From CAVTHW01 sp963734625 (GTDB lineage Bacteria; Acidobacteriota; Terriglobia; Bryobacterales; Bryobacteraceae), in contig CAVTHW010000016.1 in the NCBI GenBank assembly GCA_963734625.1, forward strand, positions 351,802 through 415,801: 64,000 nucleotides of DNA, read 5' to 3'. The notes below the pieces were generated by a model, which was given only the letters and a program-made list of their open reading frames with translations, did no database searches and had not been told where the DNA came from. A program made the position numbers and the translations under genes. Below, one piece after another: positions 16,878 to 25,651 of this stretch. The first letter of the stretch is position 1. Each line of letters opens with the position of its first letter.

Positions 16878-17654
16878 GTGGAAGCCTGGATCGAATTCGG
16901 ACGCGGGCCGCTGTTCCGGCTGGCGTTTTCGGTGATGGTGCTGGGGCTGCTGCGGGTCTTCGTTCTAACCGCCGTAGGGATCGGCGAGGCGTACCGGCGC
17001 AATTCTGACAGGATCCTGCCGTGGAAGGAAATCGGCCGGCAGACTCTGGGCTGGCTTGTACCCCTTGGCCGGCTTTGCAGACAGCGGCCCGTCTATAGCC
17101 TGACATCATTTCTCTTTCACGTGGGCCTGCTTTCGACGCCTTTCTTCCTGGCGGCCCACGTTCTGTTGTGGCGCCGCTCAGTTGGCTTCGCGTGGTCTGC
17201 TTTCCCCCAGCAAATTGCGGACTATCTGACGTTGCTCACCATCGCAGCCGGGATCGGCCTGTTTTTCGGGCGCACGCTTCACCGCGGGGCGCGCGCGCTG
17301 AGCCGCTTCCAGGATTATCTGTGGCCGTTGCTCCTGGTCTGGCCTTTCGCGACCGGATACATCTGCTCCCACGCCGCCATCGGGCCGAAGGCCTACCAGG
17401 TGTCGATGTTGCTGCACGTTTACTCGGCCGACTTGATCATGGCCCTGATTCCGTTCACCAAGGTCGCTCACTGCGTGCTTGCGCCGCTGTCGCAGTTGGT
17501 GACTGCGGTTTCGTGGAAGTTCGTCCCCGGCGCCGGTGACAGAGTGGCCGCCACGCTCGGTTATGCGGACCTCCCGAACTGGCTGCCGGCCGCGCGACTC
17601 GCGTCAAAGCCGGCCGGGCCCGCTGGGGAGAGAAAGGAGGTCTGCGTAAAATGA
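16878..17654 (+). CDS. NarI/DsrM/HmcE-like cytochrome b subunit (first complex)
   Basis: 258 aa from GTG 16878. About five or six membrane helices, with histidines in helix contexts suitable for two b-hemes: SFLFHVGLLSTPFFLAAHVL, LLHVYSADLIMALIP and FTKVAHCVLAPL. The build matches the NarI-type membrane subunits of Dsr (DsrM), Hmc (HmcE) and Tmc (TmcC) complexes. It would take electrons from or deliver them to the menaquinone pool and the HdrD-like subunit upstream. Start and stop are tightly packed: 3 bp after the HdrD-like gene, and its stop overlaps the ATG of the ferredoxin gene. Confidence 0.82.
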   Translation: MEAWIEFGRGPLFRLAFSVMVLGLLRVFVLTAVGIGEAYRRNSDRILPWKEIGRQTLGWLVPLGRLCRQRPVYSLTSFLFHVGLLSTPFFLAAHVLLWRRSVGFAWSAFPQQIADYLTLLTIAAGIGLFFGRTLHRGARALSRFQDYLWPLLLVWPFATGYICSHAAIGPKAYQVSMLLHVYSADLIMALIPFTKVAHCVLAPLSQLVTAVSWKFVPGAGDRVAATLGYADLPNWLPAARLASKPAGPAGERKEVCVK

Positions 17655-18403
17655 ACGCGGCCATCCTCACCGATACCACCAAATGCATTGGCTGCAACCA
17701 GTGCGGGATCGCCTGCAAGCGAGTCAACCATCTCGCGCCGGACGCGCCGCGCCGCTGGGATTTGGACGACGGTCTCTCGGCCCGGAACTGGACGTCGATC
17801 GTGGAAGGACCAAAACGGACGTTCGCGCGCAAACAATGCCGCCATTGTCTCGAGCCGGCGTGCGTATCGGCTTGCCCGGTAGGCGCCCTTTCTAAAACCT
17901 CGATTGGCGCAGTGGTCTATGATAGCGCCAAGTGCATGGGCTGCCGGTACTGCATGATGGCTTGCCCGTACGGCATTCCGCGCTATGACTGGGAGCTGAC
18001 GGTCCCCTACGTTCGCAAGTGCATTCTCTGCTATGACCGCATACGCGAGGGCGGCCAGCCGGCCTGCACCGAGGCGTGTCCGACCAAGACCACCATCTTC
18101 GGCGACCGCGGCGTTCTTCTCACGGAGGCCCATCGCCGAATAGCCGTAAGCCCCGGCTTGTATGTGAACAAGGTGTGGGGAGAGCACGACCTGGGCGGAA
18201 CGTCCGTGTTGTATATCTCGAACGTCGATCTCTCTTTCCTCGCGGCGGGAAGCCCGGCGGGAAGCTCCCCGCTTCCGGAGACAACCGCTCTCGCCATGCA
18301 TGCCGTGCCATTCGCCTTCACGGGAGTGGTCGGGGCGATGGCTGGGCTGAACTGGATCATCAACCGGCGCATGAAAAAACAGTCGGAAGGGACGGATGAC
18401 TAG
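17651..18403 (+). CDS. Four-cluster ferredoxin subunit, HybA/DsrO/HmcB-like, without Tat signal
   Basis: 250 aa. Four cysteine motifs in the DsrO/HybA/PsrB order: CIGCNQCGIACK near residue 13, CRHCLEPACVSACP near 62, CMGCRYCMMACPYGIP near 95, and CILCYDRIREGGQPACTEAC near 122, giving up to four [4Fe-4S] clusters. A C-terminal membrane helix (about 217-238, FTGVVGAMAGLNWII) anchors it, as in HybA. DsrO and HybA usually start with a Tat signal. Here the first motif begins at residue 12 and no twin-arginine leader is present or fits upstream, so it may face the cytoplasm. ATG overlaps the previous stop; the C-terminus overlaps the next gene. Confidence 0.85.
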   Translation: MNAAILTDTTKCIGCNQCGIACKRVNHLAPDAPRRWDLDDGLSARNWTSIVEGPKRTFARKQCRHCLEPACVSACPVGALSKTSIGAVVYDSAKCMGCRYCMMACPYGIPRYDWELTVPYVRKCILCYDRIREGGQPACTEACPTKTTIFGDRGVLLTEAHRRIAVSPGLYVNKVWGEHDLGGTSVLYISNVDLSFLAAGSPAGSSPLPETTALAMHAVPFAFTGVVGAMAGLNWIINRRMKKQSEGTDD

Positions 18404-20240
18404 GGCGCACAGACTGAAGTTCATCCTGTGGCTTGTGGTGGGCATCGCGGCGGCGGTGGCTGCCGCGCGGTTCGTCTACGGGCTGGGAGCTACGACCAAC
18501 CTGTCCGACGCGACGCCGTGGGGCATGTGGATCGGGTTCGACGTGATGGGAGGCGTCGCGCTGGCCGCGGGCGGCTTCATCATGACCGCCGCGGTCTACA
18601 TCTTCAAACTGGACCGTCTCCACGCTGTGGTGCGCCCGGCAGTGCTGACGGCCTTCCTCGGCTATCTTGCGGTCGCGATCGGACTGCTCTTCGATCTGGG
18701 CCTGCCTTGGAACATCTGGCACATGCTCGTTTTCTGGAATCCGCATTCGCCGCTGTTCGAGGTCGGCTGGTGCGTGATGCTTTACCTGACGGTCCTCAGC
18801 CTGGAGTTCTTCCCGGTGCCGGCCGAGGAGTTCAGCGCGCTGGCCAAGGTACGCCGGTTCCTCATCAAGGCCCGGTTGCCGCTGGTCATCCTGGGTATCG
18901 GCCTTTCTACCCTGCATCAGTCCTCGCTCGGGTCGTTGTTCCTGATCATGCCCTACCGCCTGCACCCGCTCTGGTACTCGCCGCTGCTTCCGCTGCTGTT
19001 CCTCGTGTCGGCGATCGGCCTGGGCATGATGATGGTGACGCTCGAAAGCCACTCCACGGCGTACATTTACCGCCGCAAACCGGAGACGGAGGTGCTGGAA
19101 TCGCTCGGCGGCGCCGCCCGCTGGGTGCTGTTGATCTACATCGTACTCCGGTTCGGCGACCTTGCGGTTCGAGGGCAGCTCCGGTATCTCGTGGCCGCAA
19201 ACTGGCACTCCGCGCTGTTCTGGTTCGAGATAGCCGTCATGGCCGTGGCGCCCCTGATCCTGTTCTCGTTGCCGCGCGTGCGCCGCACGCGAGCGGGGCA
19301 GTGGACGGCGGCAAGCCTGGGGGTCTTCGGCGTCGTGTTGAACCGCGTCGATGTCGGCGGATTGGCGCACCTGGAGCGCGGCAATCAACTCTATCTGCCG
19401 GCGTGGACGGAGGTCGCCATCAGCGCCGGAGTGGTATCGGCGGCGACGCTGGCGTTCCTGTTTATGGTGGAGCGCTTTCGGATTTGGGAACAGCGTCCCG
19501 CCGATCCGGGAGCGGATCCGCTCAAGCTGCCCGAGTTCGACAAGGTCGGTACGACATGGCTGGGTGTGCCGGCGGTCGCCGGCCGCACCGTATACTCGCT
19601 GGCCTTTGTTTTTGCGGCATCGATCGGGTTTGCGTTGCTGGCGCCTCAGCCGGCCGCGAGCCGCGGAATCGAGCCGCAGCCGGTCCATGGGGCGCGCGGG
19701 CGAGAGATTCTGTGGATCGACGGCAACCTGAACGGCTACGGCGTCGCGTTTCCGCACGAAAAGATCGAGAAGCGCCTCGGGGGTGACGCCTCCTGCGTGA
19801 AATGCCACCACATGAATTTGCCCCGTGACCGGGATTCCGGCTGCTGGGAGTGTCACCAGGACATGTACCTGACCGTGGATGCGTCTCGCCACGATTGGCA
19901 CTCGTCGCCGTCGGGAGGCCGCCTGGCATGCCGCCGGTGCCACGATCCGGGCCAGCCGCGTGCCGCCGCGAACGCGAAGCCGTGCCATGACTGCCACAAA
20001 GACCTAATTCCGGGAGGCGCCATGATCCGGGTGAAACAGTACCAGGCAGTGGGATATGTGCCGGCGATGCACGAGCTTTGCATCGCCTGTCACACGCAAC
20101 TGGCGAAGCAGGAGGGCAAGCCGGATTTTGCCCGCTGCGCCACCTGCCACAAGGAGAGGCAGAGCATCACCGATGCCCGTGACCTGGCTGGGCTGCCAGT
20201 GGCGGGCAGGGGTATGCTGTTGCCGGTGATTTCCAAATGA
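18396..20240 (+). CDS. NrfD/HybB/DsrP-type quinone subunit fused to a hexaheme cytochrome c
   Basis: 614 aa. Residues about 1-420 are a polytopic NrfD-family protein of the HybB kind, with about ten helices. Features include TPWGMWIGFDVMGGVALAAGG, GLPWNIWHMLVFW and LHQSSLGSLFLIMPYR. After a last helix (about 400-420) the chain carries a soluble domain with six CxxCH heme-c motifs: CVKCH, CWECH, CRRCH, CHDCH, CIACH, CATCH. NrfD subunits exchange electrons with menaquinol; the cytochrome should lie on the periplasmic side. It unites the roles of DsrP and DsrJ, or HmcC and HmcA, in one chain, which I have not seen as a standard architecture. Overlaps genes at both ends. Confidence 0.88.
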   Translation: MTRAHRLKFILWLVVGIAAAVAAARFVYGLGATTNLSDATPWGMWIGFDVMGGVALAAGGFIMTAAVYIFKLDRLHAVVRPAVLTAFLGYLAVAIGLLFDLGLPWNIWHMLVFWNPHSPLFEVGWCVMLYLTVLSLEFFPVPAEEFSALAKVRRFLIKARLPLVILGIGLSTLHQSSLGSLFLIMPYRLHPLWYSPLLPLLFLVSAIGLGMMMVTLESHSTAYIYRRKPETEVLESLGGAARWVLLIYIVLRFGDLAVRGQLRYLVAANWHSALFWFEIAVMAVAPLILFSLPRVRRTRAGQWTAASLGVFGVVLNRVDVGGLAHLERGNQLYLPAWTEVAISAGVVSAATLAFLFMVERFRIWEQRPADPGADPLKLPEFDKVGTTWLGVPAVAGRTVYSLAFVFAASIGFALLAPQPAASRGIEPQPVHGARGREILWIDGNLNGYGVAFPHEKIEKRLGGDASCVKCHHMNLPRDRDSGCWECHQDMYLTVDASRHDWHSSPSGGRLACRRCHDPGQPRAAANAKPCHDCHKDLIPGGAMIRVKQYQAVGYVPAMHELCIACHTQLAKQEGKPDFARCATCHKERQSITDARDLAGLPVAGRGMLLPVISK

Positions 20241-22072
20241 GCACAACGCCGCAAAACGAACTCGACAGTCTGCTCGCGCGAGGGTTGTTTGATCTGGTGC
20301 CGTTCGACATCGCGGTGATCGACCGCGACTTTCAGGTTGTCGCCGCCAACTCGAGTTTCGAGAGCTATTTCGGCCCATGGCGCGGCCGCCGCTGCTATGA
20401 GGCATATAAGAATGCGGCCCAACGCTGCGCCCACTGCCAGGCCCAGGCTACGTTCGAGGATGGGCGCGTGCGAGTGTCCGATGAGACCGGCATAGACCGC
20501 CTCGGCCGCACGTGCCACTACGTCGCACACCTGGCGCCGCTCAAGGACGACGAGGGCCGCGTCCGGTATGTCATCGAGATGACCACGGATCTGACCGAAA
20601 CCAAGCGGTGGCAACGGGAGTACGACCTGCTCTTCGAGCGGGTGCCCTGCTATGTGCTGGTGATCGACCGGAACTTCCGGGTCATTCGGGCGAACGAGAA
20701 GTTCCGGGCGACCTTTGGAGATACGGAAGACAAGCACTGCTATCAGGTGTGCAAGCGGCGTAATGCGCCTTGCTCGAGCTGCCCCGCCATGCTGACGTTC
20801 CAGGATGGCGCGGAGCATGTGTCCAGCCAGGTTGGCGTCCATCAGGATGGCTCTCCGGCACACTATGTGGTCACCACCTCGCCGCTCTCGCGCGGAGAGA
20901 GCGGGGTGGCGCACGTGATCGAGATGGCCGTCGACGTCACCCAGGTCCGCCTGCTCGAAGAGGAACTCAAGAGAGCGCGAGATTTCTATGAGAGCCTGGT
21001 TCGCAACTCAGCGACCGGGATCCTCGCAGTCGACAACGCGGACAACGTACGGATCATGAATCCGGCCACGCATGCGCTGCTGGGTTGGAGCGCCAATCGG
21101 CCGCCCTCTCCAGCCCGGCTTCGAAACATGCTGCCGCCCGAATTCTTCGCCGGTGACGCAGGCAACGGTTGGGCGCTGGACCTGCCCGAGGTGATGCTGC
21201 GCGCAGCCGGCGGTGAGGAAATCCCCGCACGCTTCTCGGCGGTGCGCCTGAAGAGCCGTCAAAAGACGCTCGGCCGCGCAGCATTCATGCAAGATCTTCG
21301 GGAGTTCAAGCAACTCGAGCATGACAAGCTGGAGGCAGAACGGCTTGGCGCGGTAGGCCAGACGGTAGCCGGGTTGGCGCACACCATCGAGAACCTGCTC
21401 ATGGGGCTGGAAGGCGGCATGTACATGGTGGACAGCGGCCTTCGCCGGGGCGACGCCAACCGCATAACGAACGGCTGGCAGATCCTGCAGCGCAACTTCG
21501 AGAAAACCACGACGCTGGTAAAGGACTTTCTGAGCTTCGCCAAAGGGCGCCTGCCGGAACTGCGGCCATCGGATCCGAACGCGATCGCACGCGGCATCGT
21601 CGATCTGTACCGCGTTACGGCCGGGCGGCAGGGAGTCGAACTGCTGCTGGAAGCCGGCGCGAATGTCCGCGAAGCGCCGCTGGACACCAGCGGAATCGAA
21701 GCCTGCCTTACCAATCTGGTCTCGAACGGCATCGACGCAGCGATGTTGCGCGAGCAGTCTGGCGGGAGGGTAATCGTCCGCACCCGAGAGGAGGGCGGCG
21801 ATCTGGTTCTCGAGGTGGCGGATAACGGCTGCGGAATGGACCAGGAGGTTAAAGCGAAGGTCTTCACGACCTTCTTCACGACCAAAGGAGGCCGGGGCGC
21901 CGGCCTCGGACTTCTGACGACGCGCAAGATTGTCCAGGAGCACGGCGGCCGCATGGAGATGGATTCGGTTCCCGATCAGGGGTCGGTCTTCCGGATCCGC
22001 CTGCCGCGGACCCGCTTGGAGTCACTGGCGGCGGCAGCCGCACCGAAACAGACGAATGGGGTGAACCCATGA
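20237..22072 (+). CDS. PAS-domain sensor histidine kinase with cysteine-rich PAS domains
   Basis: 611 aa, no membrane helices. Three PAS-like domains: about 15-125, 130-245 and 250-350. The first two share a cysteine layout, CYEAYKNAAQRCAHC and CYQVCKRRNAPCSSCPA. This layout occurs in sensor proteins of sulfate reducers and may bind a metal or sense thiol redox state. The phosphoacceptor region is LGAVGQTVAGLAHTIENLL near residue 380. The ATPase domain has NLVSNGIDAA, VADNGCGMD and GGRGAGLGLLTTRKIVQEHG. The ATG overlaps the cytochrome fusion gene and the stop overlaps the next receiver, so this kinase is co-translated with its probable targets and the redox complex. Confidence 0.85.
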   Translation: MSTTPQNELDSLLARGLFDLVPFDIAVIDRDFQVVAANSSFESYFGPWRGRRCYEAYKNAAQRCAHCQAQATFEDGRVRVSDETGIDRLGRTCHYVAHLAPLKDDEGRVRYVIEMTTDLTETKRWQREYDLLFERVPCYVLVIDRNFRVIRANEKFRATFGDTEDKHCYQVCKRRNAPCSSCPAMLTFQDGAEHVSSQVGVHQDGSPAHYVVTTSPLSRGESGVAHVIEMAVDVTQVRLLEEELKRARDFYESLVRNSATGILAVDNADNVRIMNPATHALLGWSANRPPSPARLRNMLPPEFFAGDAGNGWALDLPEVMLRAAGGEEIPARFSAVRLKSRQKTLGRAAFMQDLREFKQLEHDKLEAERLGAVGQTVAGLAHTIENLLMGLEGGMYMVDSGLRRGDANRITNGWQILQRNFEKTTTLVKDFLSFAKGRLPELRPSDPNAIARGIVDLYRVTAGRQGVELLLEAGANVREAPLDTSGIEACLTNLVSNGIDAAMLREQSGGRVIVRTREEGGDLVLEVADNGCGMDQEVKAKVFTTFFTTKGGRGAGLGLLTTRKIVQEHGGRMEMDSVPDQGSVFRIRLPRTRLESLAAAAAPKQTNGVNP

Positions 22073-22578
22073 CCGGTGAGAGCCAGAAGTATGTGCTGGT
22101 TGTCGATGACGAACCAGACGTTCGCGGTTATCTGAAATGTGCGCTTGAGGACGCGGGCTTCGTAGTCCAGACGGCGTGCGACGGGCTTGAGGCGCTAGAT
22201 CTGGTCAGGCGTGATCCACCGGACCTGATCTCGCTGGATCTTGTCATGCCCCGGCATTCGGGCGCCCGATTCTACCGGGAGTTGCAGAAGGATGGAAAGC
22301 TGTCGAAGATTCCTGTCCTTATCGTCACCGGTCACGCGCGGGACGAATTGGGAAGGACCGACTTCGAGGAGATGACCATGTCCGGTCCCGGCATCTACCT
22401 GGAGAAACCGGTGCGTCCGGATTCCTATGTGTCGGCTGCGCGCAGGCTGCTCGGACTCGATGACCCTGACACGCCGGAACCCGAGCCGGAAGATCTGCGC
22501 CGCTCGCTCGATCGCGCGTTGTCCGGCGCTGACCGCGAGGCCCTCCAGAGGGCGCTGGATGCATTACACAAGAAATAG
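22069..22578 (+). CDS. Single-domain response regulator with charged tail
   Basis: 169 aa. Receiver domain with acidic pair VVDDEPDVRG, phosphoacceptor in ISLDLVMPRHSG (Asp near residue 59), Thr in LIVTGHARDE and Lys in YLEKPVRPDS. There is an insertion-like segment (TDFEEMTMSGPGIYLE) before the Lys, and an about 40-residue acidic tail with an arginine-leucine helix (RRSLDRALSGADREALQRAL). No DNA-binding domain. Likely phosphorylated by the kinase whose stop it overlaps; acts by protein contact. Confidence 0.85.
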   Translation: MTGESQKYVLVVDDEPDVRGYLKCALEDAGFVVQTACDGLEALDLVRRDPPDLISLDLVMPRHSGARFYRELQKDGKLSKIPVLIVTGHARDELGRTDFEEMTMSGPGIYLEKPVRPDSYVSAARRLLGLDDPDTPEPEPEDLRRSLDRALSGADREALQRALDALHKK

Positions 22579-22586
22579 GGGAGGCC

Positions 22587-22982
22587 ATGACTGAACGAAA
22601 GACAATTCTGGTCGTCGAAGACGAACCCGACGAGGTGACATACCTCAGCACGTTGTTGGCCGACAACGGCTTTAACGTAATCTCGGCGGCAAACGGCCAG
22701 GAAGGTTTCGAGAAGGCGAAATCGAACAATCCCGACCTGATCACGCTGGATATCTCGATGCCCGAGGAGAGCGGGGTGCGCATGTTTCGCGACCTCCAAC
22801 AAGATCCGGCGACCGCCGAGACTCCGGTCATTATGATCACGGGCGTCACGCACGACTTCAAACGCTTCATCGAATCGCGACGGCAGGTTCATCCTCCCGC
22901 CGGTTACTTCGACAAGCCGCCTGACCGCGAGAAGCTCCTGGCAAAAATCAATGAGCTTCTTGGCCTGGAGCCGAAGCCGTGA
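22587..22982 (+). CDS. Single-domain response regulator
   Basis: 131 aa, receiver only. VVEDEPDEVTYL, LDISMPEESGVRMF (Asp near residue 52), VIMITGVTHDF and YFDKPPDREKLL are the acidic, phosphoacceptor, Thr and Lys sites. Same family as the receiver 8 bp upstream, but without its tail. Two receivers after one kinase suggest a phosphate sink or two outputs. Start ATG follows GGGGAGG. Confidence 0.85.
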   Translation: MTERKTILVVEDEPDEVTYLSTLLADNGFNVISAANGQEGFEKAKSNNPDLITLDISMPEESGVRMFRDLQQDPATAETPVIMITGVTHDFKRFIESRRQVHPPAGYFDKPPDREKLLAKINELLGLEPKP

Positions 22983-23091
22983 TTGCCGAAAAGGTGCTTG
23001 ACCCAAGAGTCGCCGACGGGTGCGTGAAGGCGCCGCTAGATCCGTATGCGATCCTCCAACTGACGACAACGCTCATTGCTGGAGTTAAGCC

Positions 23092-24027
23092 GTGACTGCA
23101 ATCCTTTATTCGGTAGTTTACTTGGGCGTGCTGGCCTTCTTGGCCGGCTCTATCGCCAGGGCCGTTCGGTATGCAAGAGCCCCGATGCATCTGCGCTGGG
23201 AACTCTATCCGGTGCCTCACGAAGAGCCGCGGCGGGTCGAACACGGCGGCTCGTACTTCGAAACCACCGATTGGTGGACCAAGCCCCTCCACTTCAACCC
23301 GTGGGGCGAACTGAGGATCATGGTCCCGGAAATGGTCTTTCTGAAGGGGCTCTGGGAGTTCAACCGAAAGATGTGGCGCCGCTCATTTCCTTTTCACTTC
23401 GGACTGTACCTGGTCGCCGCCGCCGCCGCGATGGTCCTTCTAACTGCCTTAATCTTCATCATTGCGCCGGATCTCATGGCCGGGCCCGTTGTCGCGGCGT
23501 TGCACTTCTCTTATAAGTACGCGGGGCTCGCTGGCGCCCTCTCGGTTGTTGCCGGCGCCCTCGGCCTGTTGCTGAAGCGGATCACGGACGACCATCTGAG
23601 AATCTACACGGCGCCCGGGGACATCTTCAACCTCCTTTTGTTCATCGTCACTTTCGGGCTCCTAATCGCTGGCTACGCATTGCGGCCATCGGGCGCGCCA
23701 GGCGGCCTGGACCTGGCCGTGGGCTTGTTGAGGTTCGACACAAGCCTGCACGTGCCGGCCCTGGCCGCCGCGGGCCTGATTCTCGGGGCTCTCCTGCTCG
23801 CCTACATCCCCCTGACCCACATGTCGCACTTCATCGGGAAGTACTTCACCTATCACTCCATCCGATGGGATGACCAGCCGTCTGTTGGTAACGAGAAGCT
23901 GCGGAGGAGAATCGCGGAGTACCTTACCTACCGGCCCACCTGGGCGGCGCGGCATATAGGGGCGGACGGCGCCAGGACATGGGCTGAGATCGCCACGACC
24001 AACCCGGCGCGGGAGGTGCAGAAATGA
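23092..24027 (+). CDS. NarI/TmcC/DsrM-like membrane subunit (second complex)
   Basis: 311 aa from GTG 23092. Membrane helices at the N-terminus (YSVVYLGVLAFLAGSIARAV) and four more between about 105 and 260. Histidines PFHFGLYL, LHFSYKYAGL, SLHVPALAAAG and LTHMSHFIGKYF are positioned for b-heme ligation. A polar loop of about 65 residues between helices one and two, with FNPWGELRIMVPEMVFLKGL, distinguishes it from the shorter copy at 16878. It matches the build of TmcC/DsrM. Its stop overlaps the ATG of the HdrD-like partner. Confidence 0.8.
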   Translation: MTAILYSVVYLGVLAFLAGSIARAVRYARAPMHLRWELYPVPHEEPRRVEHGGSYFETTDWWTKPLHFNPWGELRIMVPEMVFLKGLWEFNRKMWRRSFPFHFGLYLVAAAAAMVLLTALIFIIAPDLMAGPVVAALHFSYKYAGLAGALSVVAGALGLLLKRITDDHLRIYTAPGDIFNLLLFIVTFGLLIAGYALRPSGAPGGLDLAVGLLRFDTSLHVPALAAAGLILGALLLAYIPLTHMSHFIGKYFTYHSIRWDDQPSVGNEKLRRRIAEYLTYRPTWAARHIGADGARTWAEIATTNPAREVQK

Positions 24028-25631
24028 AGAATGGAATCACGCTGGAAGACATGTCCCGTCCGGACCAGCGCCCCCTGGCACACCTCGAGAACGAGGATTT
24101 GATGCCCCTCCCGGCTCCTCTTGACGATCCTTCGATGGAGCACAATTGGACGCCTCTCTCGGAGCAGGTCCGGGAGAGGTACGAGTGCTCGCTGGACGAT
24201 ACCTGCGCCGTGAGCATTCCGCGGCCGAAGAGCAAGGAGGAGGAAGATCAGCTCGTCGGGAAGTTCCTTTCCGGACTGGACAAGCTCTTTACCCGAGAGA
24301 ACAACTGGACGTTCCTCCAGCCTCTCATGCTCACCATGGAACACTGCGCCAAGTGCCAAACCTGCTCGGAGGCCTGTCATATCTTCGAAGCGAGCGGGCG
24401 TAACGAACTCTACCGGCCAACGTTTCGCTCGGAGATCATGCGCCGCCTGTACTTCAAGTGCGTCAGGAACGGCGGTCTGCTCTCTGCCTGGCAGCACGGT
24501 GACATCCAGCTCAACTGGCCCCTGGTGGCAAGGCTGATCGAGCTTGCTTACCGCTGCAATCTCTGTCGACGGTGCGCGCAGACTTGCCCGATCGGGGCCG
24601 ACAACGGTCTCGTGGCTCACGAGCTCAGAAAGCTCTTCAGTCAAGAAATGGGCATTGCGGCCAAGGAGATCCACGACAACGGTTCCATGCTCCAGCTCAA
24701 GGTCGGCTCTTCGACGGGCATGAACGCGGAGGTGGTCAAGGACAACATCGCGTTCATTGACGAGGATATCTCTGAGAAGACTGGCATCAAGGTGGAGACG
24801 CCGTGGGACGTGGAGGGCGCCGACGTGCTCCTGATCCACAACGCCGGCGAGATCCTTGCTTGGCCCGAGAACCCCGGCGCCTTCGCCCTGATCCTCACGG
24901 CCGCGGGCATCAATTGGACCTTGTCCTCCGAGTTGGCCGGCTACGACTCAATCAACTACGGGCTCTGGTACGACGACGCGCAGTTCGCCCGGGTGGCCAT
25001 CAAGCATGCTGAGGCGGCCAGAAAGCTCAAGGTGAAAAAGATCGTTCTGGGCGAATGCGGCCACGCGCACAAGGCGCTGTCGGTCATCGCGGACCGCGTT
25101 CTCCCCGGGGATCTGAACGTCCCTCGCGAGAGTTCGATGACGCTGTTGCGTGACATCGTCATGAGCGGACGCCTCAAGTTGGACCCCAGCCGCAACGACT
25201 TCCCCGTTACGCTGCACGATCCCTGCAACCTGGTGCGTCTCATGGGGGTCGTGGAGCCGCAACGCGAAGTCATCCGCAAGATTTGCCCGAGGTTTCGCGA
25301 GATGGAACCCCACGGTGTCGACAACTACTGTTGCGGCGGCGGCAGCGGGTTCGCCATCATGAGCGGCCACAACTTTCCGGATTGGCGCTTTCACGTCTCA
25401 GGGCGCAAGAAACTGGAGCAGGTGCTCAACGCCTTTGCCGATTGCCTGGATCCCTCCGTCCCCAAGTACCTCTGCGCTCCTTGTAGCAACTGCAAGGGCC
25501 AGTTTCGAGACCTGCTGGCTTACTACAACCTGTGGGAAGATCACCGGATTCTGTACGGCGGTCTGGTCGAGCTGATCGTCAACGCAATGAGCGACGTTCG
25601 GCCTGGGTTCATCGAATGGGAGTGGCATTGA
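24024..25631 (+). CDS. HdrD/TmcB/DsrK-like iron-sulfur protein (second complex)
   Basis: 535 aa. Ferredoxin-type motifs CAKCQTCSEACH near residue 111 and CNLCRRCAQTCP near 184. HdrD-like cysteine-rich domains follow: GECGHA near 344, HDPCNLVRLM near 397, CCGGGSG near 430 and CAPCSNCKGQF near 480. It has an about 100-residue N-terminal extension lacking in the first copy. This is the same subunit type as the gene at 15357 but clearly diverged. The NarI-like plus HdrD-like pair is the core of DsrMK and of TmcBC. In Desulfovibrio the tmc genes also lie beside receiver proteins and a sensor kinase, which fits the order seen here. Substrate not known. Confidence 0.85.
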   Translation: MKNGITLEDMSRPDQRPLAHLENEDLMPLPAPLDDPSMEHNWTPLSEQVRERYECSLDDTCAVSIPRPKSKEEEDQLVGKFLSGLDKLFTRENNWTFLQPLMLTMEHCAKCQTCSEACHIFEASGRNELYRPTFRSEIMRRLYFKCVRNGGLLSAWQHGDIQLNWPLVARLIELAYRCNLCRRCAQTCPIGADNGLVAHELRKLFSQEMGIAAKEIHDNGSMLQLKVGSSTGMNAEVVKDNIAFIDEDISEKTGIKVETPWDVEGADVLLIHNAGEILAWPENPGAFALILTAAGINWTLSSELAGYDSINYGLWYDDAQFARVAIKHAEAARKLKVKKIVLGECGHAHKALSVIADRVLPGDLNVPRESSMTLLRDIVMSGRLKLDPSRNDFPVTLHDPCNLVRLMGVVEPQREVIRKICPRFREMEPHGVDNYCCGGGSGFAIMSGHNFPDWRFHVSGRKKLEQVLNAFADCLDPSVPKYLCAPCSNCKGQFRDLLAYYNLWEDHRILYGGLVELIVNAMSDVRPGFIEWEWH

Positions 25632-25651
25632 CCTCCCGGTGATAGGAGACG

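Noticed and set aside
18360..19997. 545-aa minus-strand open frame opposite the NrfD-cytochrome gene
   Set aside because: Arg/Gln/His-rich composition typical of the antisense of a high-GC gene; the plus-strand gene has clear motifs.
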